A DNA stretch of 6,008 nt from JBKQHQ01 sp052148715 (GTDB taxonomy: Bacteria > Pseudomonadota > Alphaproteobacteria > Rhizobiales > Xanthobacteraceae), in the NCBI GenBank assembly GCA_052148715.1, contig JBKQHQ010000258.1, positions 1 through 6,008 on the forward strand. The letters are read 5' to 3'. The notes beneath the pieces are model-generated. The model had not been told where the DNA came from and did not search any database. It was given only the letters and a program-made list of their open reading frames with translations. Every line of letters begins with the position of its first letter. The first letter of the stretch is position 1. Below are positions 1 to 5,812 of this stretch, in pieces. The position numbers were made by a program, and so were the translations under genes.

Positions 1-1152
1 GGCAAGCCGCCGTTGCAGGATTGTGAGCGCGAAGCCAACCGTGCCCGCTTGCTTATCGTTGGCGAGCGCCTCGGCACGGTCAAACTCGTGGCGCACGTAA
101 TCGGTAACCTCCTTGTAGAGCTGCGCCTCGGCGTCCGAAAGCCGGTAGGGCACGGTATAGGCAATGCGCTCGGGGAAAAGCGGAGTACCGTCGAACTTGA
201 GCAGTGTTTCCTTCACCATCCGGCGCATCAGGTCCGAAACGTCGACCTGGTGCACGCCATCACGAAAGCGGCCCTCGAAGCGGTCGCCATCGAGCAGCGC
301 CATGAAGAGCTGAAAATCCTCCTCCTTGCCGTTATGCGGGGTTGCGGTCATCAGAAGGAAGTGCCGCGTCAAACCCGACAGAAGCTGGCCGAGATGATAG
401 CGCTTGGTGTATTTGATTTCGCCGCCGAAGAAGGTGGCCGAGAGCTTATGCGCTTCGTCGCAGACCACAAGGTCCCAACGACATTCCGGGACTTGGAGCT
501 TCTGCTGCACGTCCTCGTTGCGCGAGAGTTTGTCGAGACGGGCGATGACGAGGTTGTTTTCGAGGAACCAGTTGCCGCTATGCGCCGCTTCGAGCTTGTC
601 GTTGGTCAGGATTTCGAACGGCAGGTTGAAGCGGCGATAGAGCTCGTCTTGCCATTGCTCGGCGAGGCTTCCGGGGCAAACGACCAGGCAGCGTTGCAGA
701 TCACCGCGCGCGATCAGCTCCTTGATCAGGAGCCCCGCCATGATGGTCTTGCCCGCGCCAGGATCGTCCGCAAGGAGGAAACGCAGCGGCTGACGCGGCA
801 GCATGCTTTCGTAAACGGCGGTGATCTGGTGTGGCAGCGGTTCCACGACCGACGTGTGAACGGCCAGGACCGGATCGAACAAATGAGCGAGATGAATGCG
901 CTGCGCCTCGGACACGAGGCGGAATAGGGCGCCATCCCCGTCGAAGCTCCAGGGCCGCCCTTCTTCGACGACTTCCAGATCGGCCTCGCGGTCGCGGTAC
1001 AGCAACTCGTTGCCGACCCTGCCGGTCGCGTCTTTGTATGTAAGTTCTATGGCGTCCGATCCGAACCATTGGACGCTGACCACCGTGACGACACCGCTGG
1101 GCAAGATTCCGCGGATCGATCCGCCGGGCTTGAGGTCTTCAAGGACCGCCAT
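1..1152 (-). CDS. SNF2/DEAH-box helicase, N-terminal 384 residues (partial, runs off left edge)
   Basis: This is the start of a large superfamily 2 helicase or translocase. The minus frame is open from an ATG at 1152 to base 1. About 100 N-terminal residues precede the RecA1 domain. A Q-like motif (PLPHQ, 105-109) is followed by Walker A DDPGAGKT (129-136, K135), motif Ia VVCPGSLAEQW (157-167), motif II DEAH (232-235) and motif III MTATPHNG (268-275). The segment after motif III (LFMALLDGDRFEGRFRDGVH, 282-301) resembles, from memory, the long DUF3883-type helicases of prokaryotic defence islands, which are usually over 1,000 residues. The RecA2 domain and C-terminus would lie outside the window. 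The ATG directly follows the TGA of the WYL gene, with GGAGGG at 1157-1162 as ribosome-binding site, so the two are probably cotranscribed and translationally coupled. A DISARM DrmD-like or DUF1156/DUF499-associated helicase is possible but undecidable here. The helicase call is firm; the system is not. Confidence 0.9.
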   Translation of the reverse strand, partial: MAVLEDLKPGGSIRGILPSGVVTVVSVQWFGSDAIELTYKDATGRVGNELLYRDREADLEVVEEGRPWSFDGDGALFRLVSEAQRIHLAHLFDPVLAVHTSVVEPLPHQITAVYESMLPRQPLRFLLADDPGAGKTIMAGLLIKELIARGDLQRCLVVCPGSLAEQWQDELYRRFNLPFEILTNDKLEAAHSGNWFLENNLVIARLDKLSRNEDVQQKLQVPECRWDLVVCDEAHKLSATFFGGEIKYTKRYHLGQLLSGLTRHFLLMTATPHNGKEEDFQLFMALLDGDRFEGRFRDGVHQVDVSDLMRRMVKETLLKFDGTPLFPERIAYTVPYRLSDAEAQLYKEVTDYVRHEFDRAEALANDKQAGTVGFALTILQRRLA

Positions 1153-2031
1153 TCAGCCCTCCACAGCCATCGCGCCAACGACGGCGAGTTGCGGTTCCTG
1201 GTTTAGAAGCACGATCTGCTGATCCTGGGGGCGTCGCGCGGCCGGGTCGGTGTCGAGGCCAAGGCGCTTCAGCGCATAATAGAGCAGCGCCTTCCGCACC
1301 GAGATGTTCACCTTGTCGCCGCGCATGCCGTAGTCGAGCGCGATCACCTTCTTCTGTGTGTCTGATAGTTCAGGGTGGGGACCGATCTCGAGCGTGACGT
1401 TCTGGTGCCAATCGGCGTCCGAATCTGACGATACCTCGCTGCGCCGCGTACCGCGCGTCTCCAGCATCCGCGAGAGCAAGAAGTCTTTGAAGGTCCGGTC
1501 GGTCTCGCAAAAGGCGCGAGCGTGCCAACGGAAGCCGTCGAAACCGATCGCGTGAGGGGCGATCCAGCGCCATCGCGGCTCAGGACGGGAAAGGGACTGG
1601 TACCTAATCTCAATAGCTTCCGACCGCCGGATGGCGGCGACAACCGAACGCAGAATCTGGGTATTCACACCTCGAACCGGAGTCGGCGCGGCGTCGTAGG
1701 GCAGCGACTGGCCGATCCAAGCGTGCGATTGATCGAGGATGCCTTCAGAAATGGATCGGAGTTGGTTGAGATACCCGGCCGGATCAGGTCTCAGGAAGCA
1801 CGGCTGGAATTGGTCGCTTGCGATGTAGCGTTTCGCGCTCTTGTCGTAGATCGCATTTAGCGGCGCACGCTCCTGATAGAGAGTGAGGTCCTTCGAGGCT
1901 TGCGGCACCGATACGTCGAACATCTCGATGATGTCGGCGCGATTGACGCCGCCCTCCCAATATAGCCGGAACTCGATGAATTCGAGCCGCCGCTCCACCC
2001 CCCATTTCAGTCCCGCGCCGGCTTGCGCCAT
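1153..2031 (-). CDS. WYL-domain transcriptional regulator, BrxR/CapW-like
   Basis: This 292-residue protein is probably a DNA-binding repressor of the operon it heads. The N-terminal winged helix-turn-helix covers about residues 14-70 (VERRLEFIEFRLYWEG, then SVPQASKDLTLYQ as the recognition region). A linker follows, then the WYL domain at about 137-192, with IEIRYQSLS, RWIAPHAIGFDGFRWHARAF and FKDFLLSRML. The C-terminal part (about 210-290, HPELSDTQKKVIALDYGM) fits the WCX-like dimerisation region. Length and domain order match the BrxR/CapW group, which represses BREX, CBASS and other phage-defence operons and may sense a nucleic-acid or nucleotide ligand through WYL. The start is supported by GGAG at 2041-2044, nine bases upstream, and by family similarity beginning near residue 8. 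Its TGA abuts the helicase ATG. Inverted repeats upstream suggest autoregulation. Family assignment is from recognised motifs; the repressor role is inferred. Confidence 0.88.
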   Translation of the reverse strand: MAQAGAGLKWGVERRLEFIEFRLYWEGGVNRADIIEMFDVSVPQASKDLTLYQERAPLNAIYDKSAKRYIASDQFQPCFLRPDPAGYLNQLRSISEGILDQSHAWIGQSLPYDAAPTPVRGVNTQILRSVVAAIRRSEAIEIRYQSLSRPEPRWRWIAPHAIGFDGFRWHARAFCETDRTFKDFLLSRMLETRGTRRSEVSSDSDADWHQNVTLEIGPHPELSDTQKKVIALDYGMRGDKVNISVRKALLYYALKRLGLDTDPAARRPQDQQIVLLNQEPQLAVVGAMAVEG

Positions 2032-2053
2032 CAGGCTCGTCTCCAGCAGGATA

Positions 2054-2070
2054 CAGATAGACGCTATCTG
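2054..2070. promoter_or_regulatory. Inverted repeat, probable operator for the WYL regulator
   Basis: A perfect 7-bp inverted repeat, CAGATAG-ACG-CTATCTG, lies in the leader of the WYL gene. It starts 23 bp upstream of the ATG and about 25 bp downstream of the predicted -10 box. An imperfect extension (ATA on the left, CGTAT on the right) lengthens the symmetry. BrxR/CapW regulators are known to bind inverted repeats next to their own promoters, so autorepression is the simplest reading. A hairpin in the mRNA leader is the alternative. Confidence 0.6.
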
Positions 2071-2083
2071 CGTATAGCTACGC
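2070..2083. promoter_or_regulatory. Second inverted repeat adjoining the first
   Basis: GCGTA-TAGC-TACGC is a perfect 5-bp inverted repeat that shares base 2070 with the previous one and lies closer to the expected transcription start. The two dyads share a CTAT/ATAG-like core, so this could be a second, weaker operator half-set for the same dimeric regulator. At five bases per arm, chance is not excluded. Confidence 0.35.
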
Positions 2084-2094
2084 GATCCATCTAG

Positions 2095-2123
2095 TTATTA
2101 TGCCCACGCTGCCGATCGGTCAA
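2095..2123 (-). promoter_or_regulatory. Sigma70-like promoter for the WYL-helicase operon
   Basis: On the minus strand, TTGACC (2123-2118) and TAATAA (2100-2095) are separated by 17 bp, the ideal spacing. The -35 box matches consensus at five of six positions; the -10 is less exact but AT-rich. Transcription would begin near 2088, giving a leader of about 57 nt that includes both inverted repeats. Confidence 0.5.
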
Positions 2124-2292
2124 GCTCAAAGCCACGCCGGCAGGCGAATGACGAGACCAAATGCACGCTACTGAGGGCGGGGCTGATTACCATCTTCCGG
2201 GTTCTGTTGCCGAGCTGGTCCCCCGCATCGGACCATCACGCGCGGCCGCTTGTACGTCCAGGCGAGCCGACGTCAGCATGCGAAATAGAGCA

Positions 2293-2321
2293 TTGAAATG
2301 TGGCAAGTAATTTTCGATTAT
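2293..2321 (+). promoter_or_regulatory. Candidate sigma70-like promoter for the LysR gene
   Basis: TTGAAA (2293-2298) and GATTAT (2316-2321) are separated by 17 bp, matching the consensus at five and four of six positions. A start near 2328 would leave a long leader of about 165 nt before the ATG at 2494. The position inside the AT-rich patch and the overlap with an inverted repeat support it. A promoter closer to the gene, at TTGACA 2393-2398, has no good -10 partner. Confidence 0.35.
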
Positions 2322-2334
2322 CGGAGCAATCGAA
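2313..2334. promoter_or_regulatory. Perfect inverted repeat overlapping the LysR-side promoter
   Basis: TTCGATT (2313-2319) and AATCGAA (2328-2334) are exact reverse complements with an 8-bp spacer, so the arms are about 1.5 helical turns apart centre to centre. The dyad covers the candidate -10 box and start point, where a bound dimer would block transcription. It does not fit the odd-spaced T-N11-A LysR box, so the binder could be another regulator. Confidence 0.45.
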
Positions 2335-2339
2335 CAATA

Positions 2340-2355
2340 TTAACGATCCATTAAC
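2340..2355 (+). promoter_or_regulatory. CtrA-type binding box (TTAA-N7-TTAAC)
   Basis: TTAA (2340-2343), seven bases (2344-2350) and TTAAC (2351-2355) match the full consensus for CtrA, the alphaproteobacterial cell-cycle response regulator. The two halves form an 11-bp-spaced direct repeat of ATTAACG, placing them on the same face of the helix. It lies 139 bp upstream of the LysR gene and just downstream of the candidate start, a position that would suit repression. The match is exact; occupancy by CtrA is inferred and assumes an alphaproteobacterial host. Confidence 0.5.
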
Positions 2356-2493
2356 GCCGACAGTTCTGCCTGCTCAGGATTTTGCTCCGGAATTGACACA
2401 GACTCCGTGAACATCGCCGCCTTTTTGCCCAAAAATCTGTGCCACTCTGCCTAGCTGGCGCTTGTCGCCGCTCAACTATTCCGAGGTGGGTGG

Positions 2494-3414
2494 ATGGTTA
2501 AACTTGTATCGATTTCTCAGGCGCTCCTCGTGGCCGAGCATCTCAGCTTCAGCCGTGCTGCGCAGGTGCTTGGCATCCGGCAGTCAGCCGTCAGCCGGCG
2601 GGTGCGCGAGCTGGAGGACAAGCTCGGCGTTTCCCTGTTCGAGCGCGATGCGAGTGGCGTCCGGCTGACAGAGGCCGGGCGGCGGTTTCTGGGTCGGTCG
2701 CGTTCGGCTCTGGCCGAGATCGATCACGCCGTGAAGGGCGCCGCCAATGCAGGGTGCGGTATGGAGGGTGCAATCCGCATCGGGATCTTGTCGTCGCTGT
2801 CGGGCGGTTTCGTGCGTGAATTGCTTGGTGCCTATCGCGAAACACACCCGGAAATCGCGATCGACGTCGTCGAGGGTTCCGCAAGCGAGCACCTGGCGCG
2901 TATCAGCGAGCGCCTGCTCGACATTGCTTTCGTCACCGGGACGCCTTCGGCGCCGCACTGCGACACCACCGTCCTGTGGGAGGCACGCGTTTTCGCGGCC
3001 CTGCCGGAGCGGCATCCCCTCGCGGGCCAAGACGAGGTGGGTTGGGAGGCCCTCAAAAACGAGCACTTTATCGTCAGCCGGGATGCACCAGGCCCCGAGA
3101 TTCATGACTACGTCGTCCGGCGGGTGGGGGATCTCGGGCACAGCCCATGCGTTGATCGCTTTGGCGTCGGGCGCGAGACCTTGATGCATCTGGTCGCGCT
3201 CGGCTTCGGCATCAGTTTTGTCAGCGGGGCGGGCACTGCAACCCGCTATCCGGAAGTGGTCTTTCGGCCTCTCGCGACTGCGGAGGACGTGCTGCCGTAC
3301 AGCGCCGTGTGGTTGCCGGGCAACGACAATCCAGCCTTCCGGCGCTTTCTCAGCCTGGCTCGGTCGATGTCCTCGCGCCAGCCGGCTCCCGCGGCGCCTG
3401 AGATGGCTTCCTGA
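2494..3414 (+). CDS. LysR-type transcriptional regulator
   Basis: This 306-residue protein has the normal length and architecture of the LysR family. The N-terminal winged helix-turn-helix spans residues 4-62, with LSFSRAAQVLGIRQSAVSRR as the helix-turn-helix and LGVSLFERDASGVRLTEAG as the wing. A linker helix (about 63-90) leads into the effector-binding domain starting at GAIRIGIL (92-99). This domain shows typical landmarks: FVTGTPSAPHCD near 146-157, ALPERHPLAG near 169-178 and VALGFGISFVSG at 234-245. The ATG is preceded by GAGGT at 2483-2487 with six bases of spacing. The gene points into the trb operon, and its end overlaps the DUF2274 gene by 65 bp. LysR regulators recur in ICE transfer regions (for example the traR gene of Tn4371-like elements), so control of transfer genes is plausible. 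Neither ligand nor target can be read from the sequence. Confidence 0.93.
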   Translation: MVKLVSISQALLVAEHLSFSRAAQVLGIRQSAVSRRVRELEDKLGVSLFERDASGVRLTEAGRRFLGRSRSALAEIDHAVKGAANAGCGMEGAIRIGILSSLSGGFVRELLGAYRETHPEIAIDVVEGSASEHLARISERLLDIAFVTGTPSAPHCDTTVLWEARVFAALPERHPLAGQDEVGWEALKNEHFIVSRDAPGPEIHDYVVRRVGDLGHSPCVDRFGVGRETLMHLVALGFGISFVSGAGTATRYPEVVFRPLATAEDVLPYSAVWLPGNDNPAFRRFLSLARSMSSRQPAPAAPEMAS

Positions 3415-3625
3415 CATTCCGCATTTTGGCGAAGGCGCGGTCACCGGCGATGAAGCGCGCCAGCATGGGCGCGATCAGTTTGGCCGGCTCACTGACTGGC
3501 TGGCCGGTTTCACGACCGAGCGCGGCGGCATAGGCAATGAGATCGCGATGCACCGCCGCGGGAAGTTCGATCGTCAGTTTTACCGGCTTGTCGTCTGGAA
3601 TGGCGCCGAGCTTCAATTTCGCCAT
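3350..3625 (-). CDS. DUF2274 family protein, last gene of the trb operon
   Basis: This small protein of 91 residues belongs to DUF2274, a family of unknown function commonly found just after trbI in proteobacterial trb clusters. Landmarks are MAKLKLG at the start, then DDKPVKLTIELPAAVHRDL (16-34) and a helical stretch ending near FAKMR (64-68); the tail is basic and proline-rich. The beta strand followed by two helices resembles a ribbon-helix-helix fold, so DNA binding is possible but unproven. An ATG ten codons upstream exists. I prefer 3625 because family similarity begins there and AGGAGG (3631-3636) sits five bases ahead. That ribosome-binding site overlaps the trbI stop, implying coupled translation. 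The 3' end overlaps the convergent LysR gene by 65 bp, and the non-conserved tail lies within that overlap. Confidence 0.85.
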   Translation of the reverse strand: MAKLKLGAIPDDKPVKLTIELPAAVHRDLIAYAAALGRETGQPVSEPAKLIAPMLARFIAGDRAFAKMRNVRKPSQAPREPAGARTSTEPG

Positions 3626-3635
3626 GGTCGCCTCC

Positions 3636-4826
3636 TCAGCCGCGATAGGACTCAAGTACGAGATCGTGGGTGACCAGAACCCGGACCGGGAAACCAGGCC
3701 GGATGGTTATGGTCGGCTGGACGTTCAAGGAACGTCCGACTACCTGCTCACCGACCTGGCTGAAGCTTTGTGATGAACCCTGCCGAAGGGCCTGGACGAG
3801 GGAGTTCTGGTTGTTGTTGCTGTTTCCAGCTTCCGACCCGACGCTCAGCAGCGTCGAGAGGATCGCGGCCTTGAACAGCATGCCCCAATGGTTGTCGACC
3901 TCGTCTTCCAGGCCGGCGTAGCCCTCGGGATCGGCGCCCGGCTGGCGCTCCAGCACGATCGAACGTCCGTTGGGCATGATCAGGCGGTTCCAGACCAACA
4001 GCGCCCGCGACTGGCCGAAGGCGATCTGGGCGTCGTACTGACCGAACAATCGCGCACCCTGCGGGATCAGGAGGATCTTGCCGGTCGGGCTGTCATAGAC
4101 ATCTTCGGTCACCTGTGCCGTGACGGGGCCAGGCAGGTCCGAGCGCAGGCCGGTGAGCAGCGCCGCCGGGATCACCGCGCCGGCCTGTAGCGTGAACGAA
4201 CTGGCGGGGGCCTGCACGCGATCGGGGCTGACCGTGTCGCGGTCGGGATTCCCGTTCAGGAAAGCAAGCTTGTGATCCTGGGAGGCGAGATCGTTCGACA
4301 CGCCAGTCAGTGGCGCCGCGGCGGCTTGAGCCGCTGCCAGCGCCGGAGAGTTCACCGTGGCGATCTGCCCGACATTGGTTGTCGCGAAGAGATGGCTGGT
4401 GCGCGCCGCCTCCAGTTCCTGGGCTATGCGCTGCTGCTCTGGACTCAGCCCCGCCTCTGACGTCGGCATGCCGGGAGCCGGCGCGCCCGCGTTGACGATC
4501 GGTCGGCCGAGATCGCCGGGCAGCGGCGGGCCGAGCTGAGGAACGGCGCGCGGCAGGCCCGTATAGTCGCGCGGCAGGTTGGCGAGGCCATCCGGTGTCG
4601 TTCGATCGTTGGTGTTGTAGAGTTCGGACCCGGTGGTCTGATGCTGGGGCTGCAAGGCGAGGAATAGCGCGCCACCGATCCCAACGGCCGCGACGGCGCC
4701 GAGGCCGAGGAGGACCTTGCGGGAGAGCCGCGTCACGGGCGCCCGGCTGGACCGTAGCCGCATTTCCTGCGGCGGCCGATCGCCTCCGGAAGGCCCCCCC
4801 GTCTCTTCATGCGGGGCGTCTGTCAC
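3636..4826 (-). CDS. trbI: TrbI, VirB10-like conjugation channel protein
   Basis: TrbI is the VirB10 homologue that spans the envelope from inner membrane to outer-membrane pore and transmits energy in the type IV secretion channel. The 396-residue protein has a short cytoplasmic N-terminus, one membrane segment at about 38-58 (LLGLGAVAAVGIGGALFLAL) and a proline-rich periplasmic stretch (about 91-121). An Ala/Gln-rich linker follows, then the C-terminal VirB10 barrel domain (about 210-396). DNHWGMLFKAAILSTLLSVG (311-330) corresponds to the antenna helices that cross the outer membrane. The start is GTG at 4826, in a GTGA overlap with the trbG stop, with GGGAGG at 4835-4840. An internal ATG would lose the N-terminus. 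It probably partners TrbG and TrbF. The gene appears intact. Confidence 0.95.
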   Translation of the reverse strand: MTDAPHEETGGPSGGDRPPQEMRLRSSRAPVTRLSRKVLLGLGAVAAVGIGGALFLALQPQHQTTGSELYNTNDRTTPDGLANLPRDYTGLPRAVPQLGPPLPGDLGRPIVNAGAPAPGMPTSEAGLSPEQQRIAQELEAARTSHLFATTNVGQIATVNSPALAAAQAAAAPLTGVSNDLASQDHKLAFLNGNPDRDTVSPDRVQAPASSFTLQAGAVIPAALLTGLRSDLPGPVTAQVTEDVYDSPTGKILLIPQGARLFGQYDAQIAFGQSRALLVWNRLIMPNGRSIVLERQPGADPEGYAGLEDEVDNHWGMLFKAAILSTLLSVGSEAGNSNNNQNSLVQALRQGSSQSFSQVGEQVVGRSLNVQPTITIRPGFPVRVLVTHDLVLESYRG

Positions 4827-5812
4827 GACTGTGGCCTCCCGTCGGTGCGGACGATGCGGACCTTTTTCTGGTGCTCGCCGCCGAGCCGCAATTCCGCGGC
4901 GGCGAATAGCCGATCGACGATCATGTGGGCGCCCTGGACGCGGTAGTTGACGAGCTCGGCGCCACCTTCCGCGCCGATGACCCAGAGCGGCGGCATCTCG
5001 CCCTTGCTGATGCCGGCGGGGAACTCGATGAATACCTGCCGCCCGTCATCGAAGGCGCGCAACGGCCGCCAGGCGGGAGTGTCGCCCTCGATGCGGTAAC
5101 GGAAGTTCAGCGCGTCGATATCGACGCCGGAGGCGATCGGCGCCGCCGCATCGGCGGCCGCGTTGCGCTGGCGCAGCGCGATCAACTGATCCTGGGCATA
5201 GGCCCAGGAGACCGACGCCATGTAGGTCTTGTCGGCCGAGCGCAGCTCCAGATGATAGGTGCGTCGATCTGTGTTGATGACGAGGTTGGTGACAAGGTCC
5301 GGCCGGGTCGGCTTGACCAGGATGTGTACACGCTTGGTTGGGCCCGTGCCGCTTTCGGTGTCGCCGACGATCCAGCGCACGGTGTCGCCGGCTGCGACGG
5401 GACCTGAGCCGACAAGCTGCTCACCCGGTTCGAGGGCGATATCGGTGATCTCGCCGGGTGCTGAATAGACCTGGTAGAGAGCGCCTTCGGCGAAGGGGTA
5501 GACCTGGATGGCGTTGAGATATCCGGCCTGGGTCGGTTGCACGCGGGCGGCTCCATTGGCCTGCTCGACGCGCGTGTGCGGGTCAGCGGCCTCCGGCGGC
5601 GCGGTCTTGGCGCCGGGGATCGGCTTGAGCTGGCCAGGCAGCGGCAGGAGCTTTGGCAATTCGACGATCTGCACCGGCCTGGGCGGATCGGGCTGCAGCA
5701 CGGCTTGCCGCGGCGTGTCGTCGTAGCTGATCTCGGGCGGCTTCCAGATCGTCGAGCAGGCGCCCAGCGAAATCGAGGCGAGCAAAAGGGTTGCGAGGGG
5801 CAGCTTGCGCAT
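4823..5812 (-). CDS. trbG: TrbG, VirB9-like conjugation channel lipoprotein
   Basis: TrbG is the VirB9 homologue, which forms the outer-membrane core complex with the VirB10-like TrbI. The 329-residue protein begins with a lipoprotein signal: basic MRK, a hydrophobic core and the lipobox SLGAC, with Cys19 as the expected lipidated residue. A proline-rich segment (about 39-75) follows. The VirB9 N-terminal domain starts around 100 (AIQVYPFAEGALYQVYSAPG), with TNLVINTDRRTYHLELRS (175-192) as its family hallmark. The C-terminal VirB9 domain covers about 235-322. The ATG is preceded by AAGGAG (5821-5826) at eight bases. The start shares one base with the trbF stop, and the end overlaps trbI by four bases. 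A lipobox in this protein is notable because in many VirB systems the lipoprotein is VirB7 instead. Intact, high confidence. Confidence 0.95.
   Translation of the reverse strand: MRKLPLATLLLASISLGACSTIWKPPEISYDDTPRQAVLQPDPPRPVQIVELPKLLPLPGQLKPIPGAKTAPPEAADPHTRVEQANGAARVQPTQAGYLNAIQVYPFAEGALYQVYSAPGEITDIALEPGEQLVGSGPVAAGDTVRWIVGDTESGTGPTKRVHILVKPTRPDLVTNLVINTDRRTYHLELRSADKTYMASVSWAYAQDQLIALRQRNAAADAAAPIASGVDIDALNFRYRIEGDTPAWRPLRAFDDGRQVFIEFPAGISKGEMPPLWVIGAEGGAELVNYRVQGAHMIVDRLFAAAELRLGGEHQKKVRIVRTDGRPQS

Larger units (their letters stand above)
2032..2493. other. Intergenic region between divergent WYL and LysR genes
   Basis: These 462 bp are the only long non-coding stretch in the window. 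The WYL side (2041-2123) holds a ribosome-binding site, two inverted repeats and a promoter. The LysR side (2290-2360) is noticeably AT-rich in an otherwise GC-rich window and holds a promoter candidate, an inverted repeat and a CtrA-like box. Between them, about 2124-2290, I recognise nothing: there is no tRNA, no clear insertion-sequence end and only a 49-codon ORF without a convincing ribosome-binding site (2161-2310, plus). The region separates the putative cargo from the transfer genes and may contain an old insertion junction. Confidence 0.7.

Noticed and set aside
13..927. Long plus-strand ORF of 304 codons
   Set aside because: It is antisense to the helicase, whose minus frame contains Walker A, DEAH and motif III. 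The plus translation shows no recognisable domain and is a high-GC shadow.
2208..2219. GGGTTCTGTTGC resembling an IS6-family terminal repeat
   Set aside because: The match ends after about ten bases, there is no partner repeat, target duplication or transposase trace nearby, and a match this short can occur by chance.
2161..2310. Short plus-strand ORF of 49 codons in the intergenic region
   Set aside because: No clear ribosome-binding site, no family resemblance, and its end runs into the LysR-side promoter patch. It could be a remnant of an inserted gene, but nothing shows it.
2393..2398. Perfect -35 hexamer TTGACA upstream of the LysR gene
   Set aside because: At 16-18 bp downstream the sequence is GC-rich (around GCCGCC), so no acceptable -10 box accompanies it.
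2422..2435. TTTTT-GCCC-AAAAA dyad about 60 bp before the LysR start
   Set aside because: The stem is only five A-T pairs with no GC stem, so it is not a terminator. It could be a weak regulator site, but homopolymer runs make chance likely.
3312..3324. Palindrome GTTGCC-G-GGCAAC as a possible terminator for the trb operon
   Set aside because: It lies inside the LysR coding sequence, the usable hairpin has about four pairs, and no T-run follows on the minus strand.
2584..3444. Long minus-strand ORF of 286 codons
   Set aside because: It lies opposite the LysR gene, which has a complete family architecture and a good ribosome-binding site. The antisense product resembles nothing I know.
4925..5407. 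Plus-strand ORF of 160 codons
   Set aside because: It is antisense to trbG, whose VirB9 motifs and lipobox are clear. It is a GC-driven shadow.
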